DNA of 64,000 nucleotides, from assembly GCA_027459505.1 (NCBI GenBank), contig DAIDIE010000041.1, positions 67,252-131,251 on the forward strand. Direction: 5' to 3'. Of this stretch, positions 42,560 through 50,493 are shown piece after piece (the first letter of the stretch is position 1; the number at the start of each line of letters is the position of its first letter). The notes beneath the pieces were generated by a model. It did no database searches. It saw only the letters and a list, made by a program, of their open reading frames with translations, and was not told the DNA's origin. The DNA comes from Acidobacteriota bacterium. GTDB lineage: Bacteria; Acidobacteriota; Terriglobia; Terriglobales; SCQP01. A program made the translations under genes and the position numbers.

Positions 42560-42857
42560 GCTGTATGCGGCGTTCACGTAACAGGAAACGCAATTGCGGC
42601 GCTGAAAGTTCCCCGGGCTTGTCTTCTGCCCTATGGCGGCACCGCCATGCCGCGGGGCCGTGGGAGAATTTACTACGCGCACAGGGTTTCCACGCTTGAC
42701 GGGGGCTGGCGGTCAGCTGGTTCGCTGCCCGGGGCTGCAATCCGTCACCCCAACCTCTTATACTGGTCGAGGACTCAGATAGTCTAGTCCGGTTTGCGCC
42801 TGTAGTGGGAGCTGGTAGTCGCGCCTTTTTTGGGCGGATTTTCGCTACTTCGTTCTG

Positions 42858-44018
42858 ATGCCCTCAGAGATTTCCAACCAGAAGCTTCCGCCGCTCTCCC
42901 CCTTTAGCCTGCGGCGAATGCTGATCACCATTGCCGGAGCGCTGGTGTTGGTCCTGTTCGTGGTGCATCAATTCCGGACTAGTCCCGAGTGGCGTCATCT
43001 GAACTGGACCGACCTGTGGAACTCCACACGGGCTGCGCACTGGCCGCTGCTGATTGCCGCCGTTGGCATCATGTACGGGACCTACCTTCTGCGGGCACTC
43101 CGCTGGAGCGTGCTCATGGTTCCGCGTGGCCGCTTCTGGGATGTGCTGAAGGGGACCGTCATCGGCTTTTCGGCTGTCGCCCTTCTGGGGCGTCCAGGAG
43201 AGGTCGTTCGCCCCTACTACATCGCTCGCCGGCACGGGGACAACTACGCCACCCAAGGGGCGGTCTGGCTGCTGGAACGTACGCTCGACATGGCGTCCAT
43301 GGTGTTGTTGATTGCCCTGGATCTGCTGCTGAGCCCATCGGTCACCCAGATGGCGCGTTCGGGGAGCTCCTATTACCAGCTTCGCGACGGCGCCTTCGCC
43401 ATCACCGCCTTTATGCTGGCGGTGATTACGCTGCTCGTTCTGTTTCACAACTATTCCGAGCCTGTTACCCGCTTTATTCACAACCGGCTGGAGTCCTACA
43501 GCCCCCGCATCGCCAAGAAGATTGAGCACTTCCTCCTGCGCCTGGCGGAGGGCACCCAAGGTTTGTCCCGCCGCCGCAACCTGTTTTTGGTCAGCTTGTT
43601 TACGGTCGGCATGTGGCTAAGCCTGGCTGGGGCGGTACAGATGGTGGTGCACAGCTATTCGGGATTGTTGCCGCATTTCGCCTTTTCCGAAGCGGTGCTG
43701 CTGCTCGGGCTGGCGCTAGCCGGGTCCATCATTCAGCTCCCCGCGGTCGGCGGTGGAACCCAGGTACTCATTTTTGTTGGTCTTACCGACGTGTTCAACA
43801 GCACGCATCCCAATGCCGCCGCCAGCGCCTCAATTCTGATCTGGCTGCTGGATTTTTACGCTGTTTTGCCATGGGGCGCTGTGCTGGGCATGCATGAGGG
43901 GATTAAGCTGCGCAGCCTGCGTCATGGGTGTCCCGCGCTCTCGGTGGCCGCCCCGGTGCAGAGCGAGGCCTCGCTGCCCCGGCCCCGGGGAGATGCCTGG
44001 GAGGGACGAAGGGGTTGA
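42858..44018 (+). CDS. Flippase-like LPG-synthase-TM (UPF0104) membrane protein
   Basis: About 386 residues with roughly eight membrane helices. Family landmarks: the ALLGRPGEVVRPYYIARRHG motif (about 108-128), LLERTLDMASMVLL and the C-terminal QLPAVGGGTQVLIFVGLTDVF (about 295-315). These domains are related to the flippase part of MprF; stand-alone members are thought to handle lipid or lipid-linked glycans, but their substrates are mostly unknown. The stop overlaps the start of the MFS gene, so both are probably co-expressed. It is divergent from the sigma-factor operon. Confidence 0.85.
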   Translation: MPSEISNQKLPPLSPFSLRRMLITIAGALVLVLFVVHQFRTSPEWRHLNWTDLWNSTRAAHWPLLIAAVGIMYGTYLLRALRWSVLMVPRGRFWDVLKGTVIGFSAVALLGRPGEVVRPYYIARRHGDNYATQGAVWLLERTLDMASMVLLIALDLLLSPSVTQMARSGSSYYQLRDGAFAITAFMLAVITLLVLFHNYSEPVTRFIHNRLESYSPRIAKKIEHFLLRLAEGTQGLSRRRNLFLVSLFTVGMWLSLAGAVQMVVHSYSGLLPHFAFSEAVLLLGLALAGSIIQLPAVGGGTQVLIFVGLTDVFNSTHPNAAASASILIWLLDFYAVLPWGAVLGMHEGIKLRSLRHGCPALSVAAPVQSEASLPRPRGDAWEGRRG

Positions 44019-45298
44019 CTGCTTCTTCCCGCATGCCATCGAACACCTCCTCCCAGCTCCCGTTGCAATACCAAAAGAGAGTCTCAGACCTGTTTCGCGG
44101 GCCGATGGGTTTACTGGTGGCGTTTCGCGTGTCGCGCAGTATTGCCGCCGGCATGGTCGCGCTCGCGTTGCCGTATCTATTGCTGCAAACGCTGCATCGA
44201 GGTTCGTTCTTGTTGGGCATGCTTTACACCGCCGGTGCGGTCGCCACCGCCTTGCTCGGTCTAGGCACTGGATATCTGACAGACCTATGGGGGCGAAAGC
44301 GCACACTGACGCTGGTGGGACTGCTGCTGCCTTTCAGTTCCGCGCTAGTCTATGCCGCCCTGCGCCTGCCGGCTTCCGCCGCGCATTTGCAAACCAGTCT
44401 GCTTTTTGTGGCGGCCATGCTGGGAGGTTACTCCGCCACCGGATCGCTGATGGGGGGAGGCGTGGGAGGGGCCGCACAGCCCATTCAGAGTGCCGTGGTG
44501 GCAGGCCTGACAAACAGCGAAAACCGCACCTGGTATTTTTCAGTGCTCACTTTTGTCAGCGCCATCTTTGCGGCCTTGGGCGCCCTTCTGGAGCGGCTGT
44601 TTACGGTTCGGGATGTCTTTCTCGTCGCCACGCTGGTCGCAAGCGCCGGGCTGCTGCTCCTGCTGCGGCTGCAATTGAACGAATTCCGCGCGCCTACGCG
44701 GCGGCTCAAGAGCAAAGGAACGATTGGCAAGTTCTCTCTGACCGGCATCATTAACGGTTTTACTCAGGGCCTGATCGCGCCTTTCCTCATTCCGTTTTTC
44801 GTGCTGGTCTACCACATGCCCCGCAGCGCCATGTCGGTTTGGGGATTCGCCTCCGGTGTGATTGGGTCGTTTGCGCTGCTTGCCGCGCCGGCGCTGGATG
44901 CGCAGTGGGGGTTTGTGAAAAGCATCGCCCTCACCCGCGGACTGGGCACAGCGCTGCTGCTGCTCATGCCGCTGGTACACTGGCTGCCGCTGGCGTTATT
45001 CATTTATCTGGTGACCCCGGCTCTGCGCGTTATGGCGCTGCCGGCACAGCAGACCGCGCTTACTGACCGTGTTCAGGATCACGAAGTTGGGCGCGCGCTG
45101 GGTTTGAACCAGGTTGCCCGTTTGGCGGCCTCCAGCGGCGGCATCGTCTTCACGGGCTTCTTCTTCGATGTCTCGGAAATCGCCTTGCCGTTTTACGCTT
45201 ACGCGCTGTTGATGGCGGGCAATATTTATCTGTACTTCCGATTCTTCGGCGAACAGCGCGGGAAAGCACCGGAAGCGCCGAGGGAGGGCGAAGGGTGA
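44015..45298 (+). CDS. Major facilitator superfamily transporter
   Basis: About 427 residues with twelve predicted TM helices. An MFS motif A-like loop appears as GYLTDLWGRKRTLTLVG (about 90-105), and VARLAASSGGIVFTGFFFD belongs to the C-terminal half. It is similar in style to multidrug or sugar exporters; the substrate is not identifiable. The start is uncertain: TTG 44015 overlaps the preceding stop (TTGA) behind GAAGGGG, while ATG 44033 is the alternative. It is coupled to the LPG-synthase-TM gene and convergent with rlpA. Confidence 0.85.
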   Translation: MTASSRMPSNTSSQLPLQYQKRVSDLFRGPMGLLVAFRVSRSIAAGMVALALPYLLLQTLHRGSFLLGMLYTAGAVATALLGLGTGYLTDLWGRKRTLTLVGLLLPFSSALVYAALRLPASAAHLQTSLLFVAAMLGGYSATGSLMGGGVGGAAQPIQSAVVAGLTNSENRTWYFSVLTFVSAIFAALGALLERLFTVRDVFLVATLVASAGLLLLLRLQLNEFRAPTRRLKSKGTIGKFSLTGIINGFTQGLIAPFLIPFFVLVYHMPRSAMSVWGFASGVIGSFALLAAPALDAQWGFVKSIALTRGLGTALLLLMPLVHWLPLALFIYLVTPALRVMALPAQQTALTDRVQDHEVGRALGLNQVARLAASSGGIVFTGFFFDVSEIALPFYAYALLMAGNIYLYFRFFGEQRGKAPEAPREGEG

Positions 45299-45350
45299 TG
45301 TTTGTTGGGCGCCGCGCCAAGGGCCGGAAGCGATTTGCCTTCCCCGGGGT

Positions 45351-46235
45351 TTAGTTCAGACGCACCACGTAAGCGGGAAAATCTTTTTCGCGCAGGCGGT
45401 TGACCACCGTGATCGCCGTCCCGCGGTCGAAATAGGCGCGCTTGTCGTAGCGCAGCCAGCTTCCCTCGCGGGAATGGAACTCAATCACGCGGTAATCCGC
45501 GCTGTGCGCCATGAGGCGGCGGCAGTGTTTGAGTTGGCGGCTGCTGGTAAACCATCCCACTTGCACGGTGTAGCGTCCGGGCGGGAGCGGCTTGGGCAGG
45601 CTGAGGATCTTGATATTAACTGGATCCAGGCCATCGAGGTGAATCTTTTCCGCCGCGCCCATCGAGAGATCGAGAATGCGGCCCGGCCAGAACGGTCCGC
45701 GGTCGTTGATGCGCACCACCACCGAGCGGTGTGTGCGGAGATCGGTCACGCGAATGCGGGTGCCCATTGGCAGCGTGCGATGCGCGGCCGTCATTTTGTG
45801 GTAATCAAAGCGTTCGCCGTCGGCGGTGTAGTTGCCCTGTTCCTGCGGGCCATAAAAACTGGCAATACCGCGCTCGTAAAAGTGGCCGGCGCGCAGCGGG
45901 CGGCTCCAGGGGTCGGGAGCAAAGTAATGAGTGCGCCCGTCGTAGATGACCCTGGTGACTTGGCCGATGTTCTTGGTTTTTTGCCGTTCGCGGCTCGCGG
46001 ATTCCACCGCCGCGGGCGGGGAAGGGCTGCCGGGTTCCCAACTCACCCCGGGAGGCATCGGCGGGGCGACCTGCACTTTTTCTCCATGTCCACAGGCGGC
46101 GGTGGAGATGATCAGAAAAGCGGACAGCAGTGCGCAGGCAGCCACCGCGCCGCGCCGCGCGTAGCGAGGCGGTGCAAGGAGCACACGTGTTTGCGAAAGG
46201 AATGAAGTGGACGGCACGGGTGAACGCGGATTCAC
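45351..46235 (-). CDS. rlpA: RlpA-family septal ring lytic transglycosylase / lipoprotein
   Basis: About 294 residues. A signal peptide with a candidate lipobox (STAAC, about 48) precedes the double-psi beta-barrel: GIASFYGPQEQGNYTADGERFDYHKMTAAHRTLPMGTRIRV...VVVRINDRGPF (about 125-190). Asp and His of the catalytic region (HRTLP, INDRGPF) are present. A C-terminal SPOR-like region (YTVQVGWFTSSRQLKHCRRLM, about 220-290) suggests binding to denuded septal glycan. The GTG start overlaps the stop of the preceding small gene (GTGA). Confidence 0.88.
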   Translation of the reverse strand: MNPRSPVPSTSFLSQTRVLLAPPRYARRGAVAACALLSAFLIISTAACGHGEKVQVAPPMPPGVSWEPGSPSPPAAVESASRERQKTKNIGQVTRVIYDGRTHYFAPDPWSRPLRAGHFYERGIASFYGPQEQGNYTADGERFDYHKMTAAHRTLPMGTRIRVTDLRTHRSVVVRINDRGPFWPGRILDLSMGAAEKIHLDGLDPVNIKILSLPKPLPPGRYTVQVGWFTSSRQLKHCRRLMAHSADYRVIEFHSREGSWLRYDKRAYFDRGTAITVVNRLREKDFPAYVVRLN

Positions 46236-46423
46236 TGTCCCGGGGTACTGCGATCAATTTTTTCCGCCAGCTTGCGCAGTTCCTGCGCGAGCTGATGAAG
46301 TGCTTGGGCGCCTTCCCGCCGGATGGTGGGCACGACTTCGTCGTTCATCTGCCGGATGAGGCGTTGCACTTCCGCCTCCGCCTGCAACTGCCAGCGGCGC
46401 ACGTTTTCGTCAAAAGACGCCAT
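46232..46423 (-). CDS. Small coiled-coil protein coupled to rlpA
   Basis: A 63-residue, highly charged, entirely helical protein: MASFDENVRRWQLQAEAEV... with heptad-like Leu/Ile spacing and no signal peptide. Its stop overlaps the GTG start of rlpA. I do not recognise the family. An earlier in-frame start would add about 65 residues of unlikely composition. It may help place RlpA or act in cell division, but this rests only on the genetic coupling. Confidence 0.65.
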   Translation of the reverse strand: MASFDENVRRWQLQAEAEVQRLIRQMNDEVVPTIRREGAQALHQLAQELRKLAEKIDRSTPGQ

Positions 46424-46678
46424 AAACGACCCGGAAACCAGAGCAGCTTCAGTATACCCGGCCCACTCGCGGCCACAGCCCACCCTAGTACTTAAACAGT
46501 AAATAGCGCCGACTGGGCCGGCAGGGGAACCGGGCGTTCCCTTTAGTGGGATAAAACAGGCAATGCGCGCATTTGCTTGCGAGGGGCGCGGAGCAGCGCG
46601 TTCACGACCCAGGTTCAAGCCATACGGGACTCAAGAGCGCAGTAACGCCCATTTTTGGGGCAGGCGTTAACCTTTCAC

Positions 46679-47650
46679 TCACTTGCGCCGCGGCAGACTG
46701 CCCAGGGCATGTTTCTGCCCATCACTAACAAAGCGATATTGCGGATGCCGCTCATAGAACGCCAGCATGCGGTTCAGGTTGGGGCCTTTGTCAAAGTTGT
46801 CAGTAAAGACCTGCAGCCGTGGCAGATGGTGCGGATCGAAGCCCTTGACGAAGGGGGATGGCGCCGGTCCCGAGCCCACTTTAACGACACTCTCGTAATG
46901 CCAGCTCACCTCAGGAGGTCCCAAACGCGGATTGTTGTTTTTCCAATTGCCTTGCCAGGAGAGGCTGTCCGGCTGCGGATAGATTCCAAAGGGCAGCGCA
47001 AAGGAGTAGATGTGGTAACCCGGCAGTAGTTTCTGGATGTCATACTGCCCCAGCCCGATCTCGCGCCGTACCAGAGCCGCGTCTTTTTTGAGGTTGGCGT
47101 GAGTCAGGGTATGGTTGCCGATTTCTCCGCCGAGCTGCACCACGAGCTGCAGCTTCTTCTGCGCGAATTTTGGTTGCCGGAAGGCCGCCTTGCCGCTTAA
47201 TCCCGAGTTGACGAAAAACACCGGGCGCACCGGAAAATCGGGATGGTTCCTGGCGAACTTCTCCCAATGCGCCAGCATGCAATTGGGAGCCAGGTGACCC
47301 TGGGCGTCAAACCGGATCTGCCCTGCAGTGGAGTCGTCGAAGGTGATGACGATCGGGGTGGTGCCCAGCGGCGTCTGGAAGTCTCCCGATGCGTATTGGT
47401 GCAGGGTGATAGGCCGGTAGCCGTCGGCCTCCAGGCGCGCCAAATCCTGGTCAAACCCGCTCCAGGAGCGGCGCCAGCGCCCGTCCTTATCCCCAAAGCG
47501 ATGGTAGACGAGGATCATGATTCCACCCCGCAGATTCGGCTTCAACGGCGAGGCTGCATGCACTGCGGGAACGGAAACTAGCGCGGTCAGCGCAAGGGCG
47601 GCACTCGCCAGGAGAGCGGTGCGGTGGATACGCAGGCGGAAAGAGTTCAA
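46679..47650 (-). CDS. Secreted polysaccharide deacetylase family protein
   Basis: About 323 residues. A signal peptide ends near VHAAS (about 33). The NodB-type domain is recognised by ILVYHRFGD, the TFDDSTAG motif (metal-binding Asp pair, about 128) and GNHTLTHANL (the metal-binding HxxxH motif, about 200). The C-terminal LPFGIYPQ is also typical. Family enzymes remove acetyl groups from chitin, peptidoglycan or exopolysaccharide. TTG 47650 is used, 10 nt after GGGAGG. It lies upstream of the rlpA pair, separated by about 255 bases. Confidence 0.9.
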   Translation of the reverse strand: MNSFRLRIHRTALLASAALALTALVSVPAVHAASPLKPNLRGGIMILVYHRFGDKDGRWRRSWSGFDQDLARLEADGYRPITLHQYASGDFQTPLGTTPIVITFDDSTAGQIRFDAQGHLAPNCMLAHWEKFARNHPDFPVRPVFFVNSGLSGKAAFRQPKFAQKKLQLVVQLGGEIGNHTLTHANLKKDAALVRREIGLGQYDIQKLLPGYHIYSFALPFGIYPQPDSLSWQGNWKNNNPRLGPPEVSWHYESVVKVGSGPAPSPFVKGFDPHHLPRLQVFTDNFDKGPNLNRMLAFYERHPQYRFVSDGQKHALGSLPRRK

Positions 47651-47906
47651 GTCCAGAGAACCTCCCTGACGATCATACCTTTGAGCGGCGGGAAGGCGGC
47701 TCGGGGAGAGGCCCTAAGGCGTGGGTTCGCCCGCGGCCAGACGGCCAGGCGCAGCTGCGGAATACGTCAGCCATCGCAGCTAACGTCATTGCCGCCGCAG
47801 TGGTTTTCTTGCGTGAGTATCCGCCTCACGGTGGGGGATGACTTGAGGGAAAGAGCATCAAAAACAGCATCGAAGAGGTGCTAAAATCGGCGCTAAGGGA
47901 GGCTCA

Positions 47907-48101
47907 ATGCGCACCACCATTGCGCTGGACGACGATCTCTTCCTTCAGGCGCAGCAGTACACCGGCATTACTGAAAAGGCGGCACTGGTGAGAGAGGCCC
48001 TGAGGCAACTTGTGGAACGGGAAGCGGCGCGCAGACTTGCTGCCCTGGGTGGGAGCGATCCAAATGCGACTGCCGGTAAAAGGCGCAGGAACGCGGAATG
48101 A
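47907..48101 (+). CDS. vapB: VapB-type antitoxin
   Basis: A 64-residue protein opening MRTTIALDDDLFLQAQQYTG, the ribbon-helix-helix pattern of the short VapB/DUF2191 antitoxins, followed by KAALVREALRQLVEREAARRL. It should bind its own promoter and the PIN toxin. TAAAAT near 47882 may be the -10. Its stop overlaps the ATG of the toxin gene (ATGA). Confidence 0.88.
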   Translation: MRTTIALDDDLFLQAQQYTGITEKAALVREALRQLVEREAARRLAALGGSDPNATAGKRRRNAE

Positions 48102-48465
48102 TTCTGGTCGACACGGCTGTCTGGATCGATCACCTGCGCAATCCGGAGTGGAAACTTCAAAGCCTCTTGCGGCGCAATGAGGTCGTGGCGCATGCCTTTG
48201 TCCACCTTGAGCTCGCGCTGGGTTCAATAGCGAACCGGAGGCTTTCTTAAGCGAGCTGGCAAAACTGCCCCAGGCGCCTGTGGCCAGCAATGACGAACTC
48301 TTCCGGCTGGTTGAGCTCCGGCAGCTTTCGCGAAGGGGAATTGGGATCACCGATCTGAACCTGCTCGCCTACGCTCTCCTCGATCGCACCCTTTCAATAT
48401 GGACGAGGGACCGGCGGCTGGGCGAGGTGGCACTTGAACTCGGACTGCGAGCCGCGTATCGCTAA
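48098..48465 (+). pseudogene. vapC: Frameshifted VapC PIN-domain toxin
   Basis: The ATG at 48098 opens MILVDTAVWIDHLRN, a PIN-domain N-terminus, and runs through VHLELALGSIANRR before a TAA at 48248-48250 (50 codons). The missing C-terminal half continues in the next frame: AFLSELAKLPQAP ... RGIGITDLNLLAYALLD ... SIWTRDRRLGEVA, ending at 48465. The four PIN acidic residues are therefore split between two frames. Reading CGGGAGGCT instead of CGGAGGCT near 48236 restores one protein, so a single missing G is the simplest explanation: either a true inactivating deletion or a sequencing error. Confidence 0.85.
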
Positions 48466-48730
48466 GCTCCCATGCGGTCCTCCCGAGCGGAAGTCACCGA
48501 CGCACGCTTCCGGAAGCGGGCTTTGCAGTTTCATCGAGGCAGACCCCATGCCTGCGCTCCAGGCAAGCCCAATCGCGATGCGAGGACGATCGGGTGCAGC
48601 AGGGACGATTGCTAGTCAAAAAACGATAGCCAAAAGCAGTCACGCTGCCGGCGTTTGTGCTTGGCCTAAAATATCGGTTTTATACGAATTCATGCCTTTT
48701 CACGGCAATTAGAATCGCCTATTCTGGGCT

Positions 48731-49612
48731 GTGAAGCCCCAATACTTGATTTCTGCCTTGCTGCTCGTCGCGCTATCCGCTGCGGCGGCACAGCCGGCCC
48801 AAACATCTTCCAAGCCTTCCGCCAGCAACAAAGCGGCGCAGGTGACGACGACGGAAACTCGGCCGGCCAAACACGCCAGCGCCGCCGAGCGGGCGCATGC
48901 GAGCCAGCCACATTGGATTACGCCGCTTCAGACGCTGACTCCGTTGCTCGAACAGGAGTACCGCTTTGATGTGGGGCATACGATGTCCCCCAGCTTCCGT
49001 CAGTGGGTGTTTGGCGGCAAAGGGCTGGAACTGATTCCCACCGATCACACAGAAGTGATCCTGGGGCAACCGGCATATGCCAGGGCGACAGTTAACAACT
49101 TCAGAGAGAGCGGATGGGGGCCCGGGTTCGTGACGGCCAAGTACCGTCTGCTGGCCGCGCCGGAACAAAACGGCAATTACGTAGTGTCGCTGATGTTTAC
49201 CGCCCAGTATCCGGACGGAGGCAAGTTTTCGCCGCACAACTGGAGCTTTTTCCCACAGCTTGGCTACGGGAAGGGTTGGGGGCGCTTTGACGTGCAGGGC
49301 ACTGTTGGTTATTCCATCCCAAGTTCCGGAACGGTCCTGTGGGGACACGAGTTGTCGTTCCATGAAGCTCTGCAATATCGTGTTCCCGGGAAGCTCCACT
49401 TCTGGCCCGAGATGGAATTTGACACCGAGCACTTCATTGGCGGATTGACTCCGGGCGCTACAACGGATTTGGTTACGCCAGGGCTGGTGGCGGGCCCGTT
49501 TCCGCTTTACGGCCCCGTGAAGCTCACCCTGGGCGGCGGTGTTGCGTTTCAGGTGTATCCGACAGGGTTGAACGTGAAGTCACCCGTATTTTCCGTCCGT
49601 CTGCCGTTTTAG
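48731..49612 (+). CDS. Exported protein, probably outer-membrane beta-barrel-like
   Basis: About 293 residues. A signal peptide ends near AAAAQ (about 21), followed by a Ser/Ala/Thr-rich spacer (22-60). The rest is composed of alternating beta-strands with aromatic residues, such as VVSLMFTAQYPDGGKFSPHNWSFFPQLGYGKGWGRFDVQGTVGYSIP, and ends FSVRLPF with a terminal Phe, as outer-membrane barrels commonly do. I do not recognise a specific family. The start is GTG 48731 with no obvious ribosome-binding site. Confidence 0.65.
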   Translation: MKPQYLISALLLVALSAAAAQPAQTSSKPSASNKAAQVTTTETRPAKHASAAERAHASQPHWITPLQTLTPLLEQEYRFDVGHTMSPSFRQWVFGGKGLELIPTDHTEVILGQPAYARATVNNFRESGWGPGFVTAKYRLLAAPEQNGNYVVSLMFTAQYPDGGKFSPHNWSFFPQLGYGKGWGRFDVQGTVGYSIPSSGTVLWGHELSFHEALQYRVPGKLHFWPEMEFDTEHFIGGLTPGATTDLVTPGLVAGPFPLYGPVKLTLGGGVAFQVYPTGLNVKSPVFSVRLPF

Positions 49613-49645
49613 CGTTGCCGAGGCATGGTGTGCCGGCGGTGGCGG

Positions 49646-49945
49646 CTATTGGAGTTCTCCTACTTTGGGGGTCCGTCTGGCCCAAGCCGCTCCGAACAGG
49701 TGAGCGCCGCTGATGACGAGTTGCCCTGCCCACCAAGCGCGCATAGGGTGCGGGCGATCCATCCAGCGCCAAGTGTGGAAAGAAAAAAAGGCCCAGACTG
49801 GGAGTTCGACGGCGTACTGGCCGCCACGGCTGCTGGGAAGGAATGGGTTCGCCTCGCTACAATGACCACCGCGCAGGCAGTGTTGGGTCTCTTCCACATC
49901 CAAAACCGTGCTGACGCCCCCTGCCACAATCCACACGATTGCCAC
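49646..49945 (-). CDS. Possible small membrane protein (DUF5658-like)
   Basis: A 99-residue ORF with GTG start. VLDVEETQHCLRGGHCSEANPF resembles the D-x-x-x-T ... EANP pattern of small acidobacterial DUF5658-like membrane proteins, followed by hydrophobic stretches. The upstream in-frame sequence stays open without a convincing start and no ribosome-binding site is seen, so the gene may have lost its 5' end or be degraded. Confidence 0.4.
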   Translation of the reverse strand: MAIVWIVAGGVSTVLDVEETQHCLRGGHCSEANPFLPSSRGGQYAVELPVWAFFSFHTWRWMDRPHPMRAWWAGQLVISGAHLFGAAWARRTPKVGELQ

Positions 49946-50493
49946 CGACTTGCGCCAGCGCCAGTTCGCGTGGATGGGGGTCCGGACTTTATGTTTGACT
50001 GCACCGGATCGGCCCGCACCAAGGAGAAACGCCCGGGTCGCGTGCCGCGGGCCGATGTTGTGCGGCGGCGACTTGACAGACCTGGCTCTATCCTCAGTCT
50101 TTCGCGCAACGATGCAGGGATCGAACCGACGCCAGTGAGGGAAAGGCGAATCAAGGCGTTGCGAAATGATCTATCGCCAGACCTCGATGCCGCCCATCTG
50201 GATTGCTGAGCAGAAGCGCTCACGACGAGATCAAAATCGCCGGAAATCTGTGCGCAGACGGTGAGCACCGCACCCAGCGCAATGGGCAGCACACGGCGAC
50301 CAATATCAAGTGATCGTCAAGTCAGTCAACAAGCCAGGGGAAGTTAAGCGCATGGGGGTTGAGAGTTCAGGGAGTGGAGCCGGCGCAGATTAGCTCAAGG
50401 AATGAAATTTGCAGTATTGCCTTCAGGCAACTGGATCGTTGCAGATCGATCAACTCATCCCGTCGCATTTAAACTGGGCATTGGAGGATCGCA
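49946..50493. other. Intergenic region before zwf
   Basis: About 550 bases without a supported gene. Open frames here overlap each other on both strands and have arginine-rich shadow composition. GGAGG lies 6 bases before the zwf ATG. Confidence 0.4.

Noticed and set aside
49660-50292. A 210-codon minus-strand open frame before zwf.
   Set aside because: Its composition is Arg/Ser-rich with no domain, and it overlaps a more plausible small membrane-protein frame.
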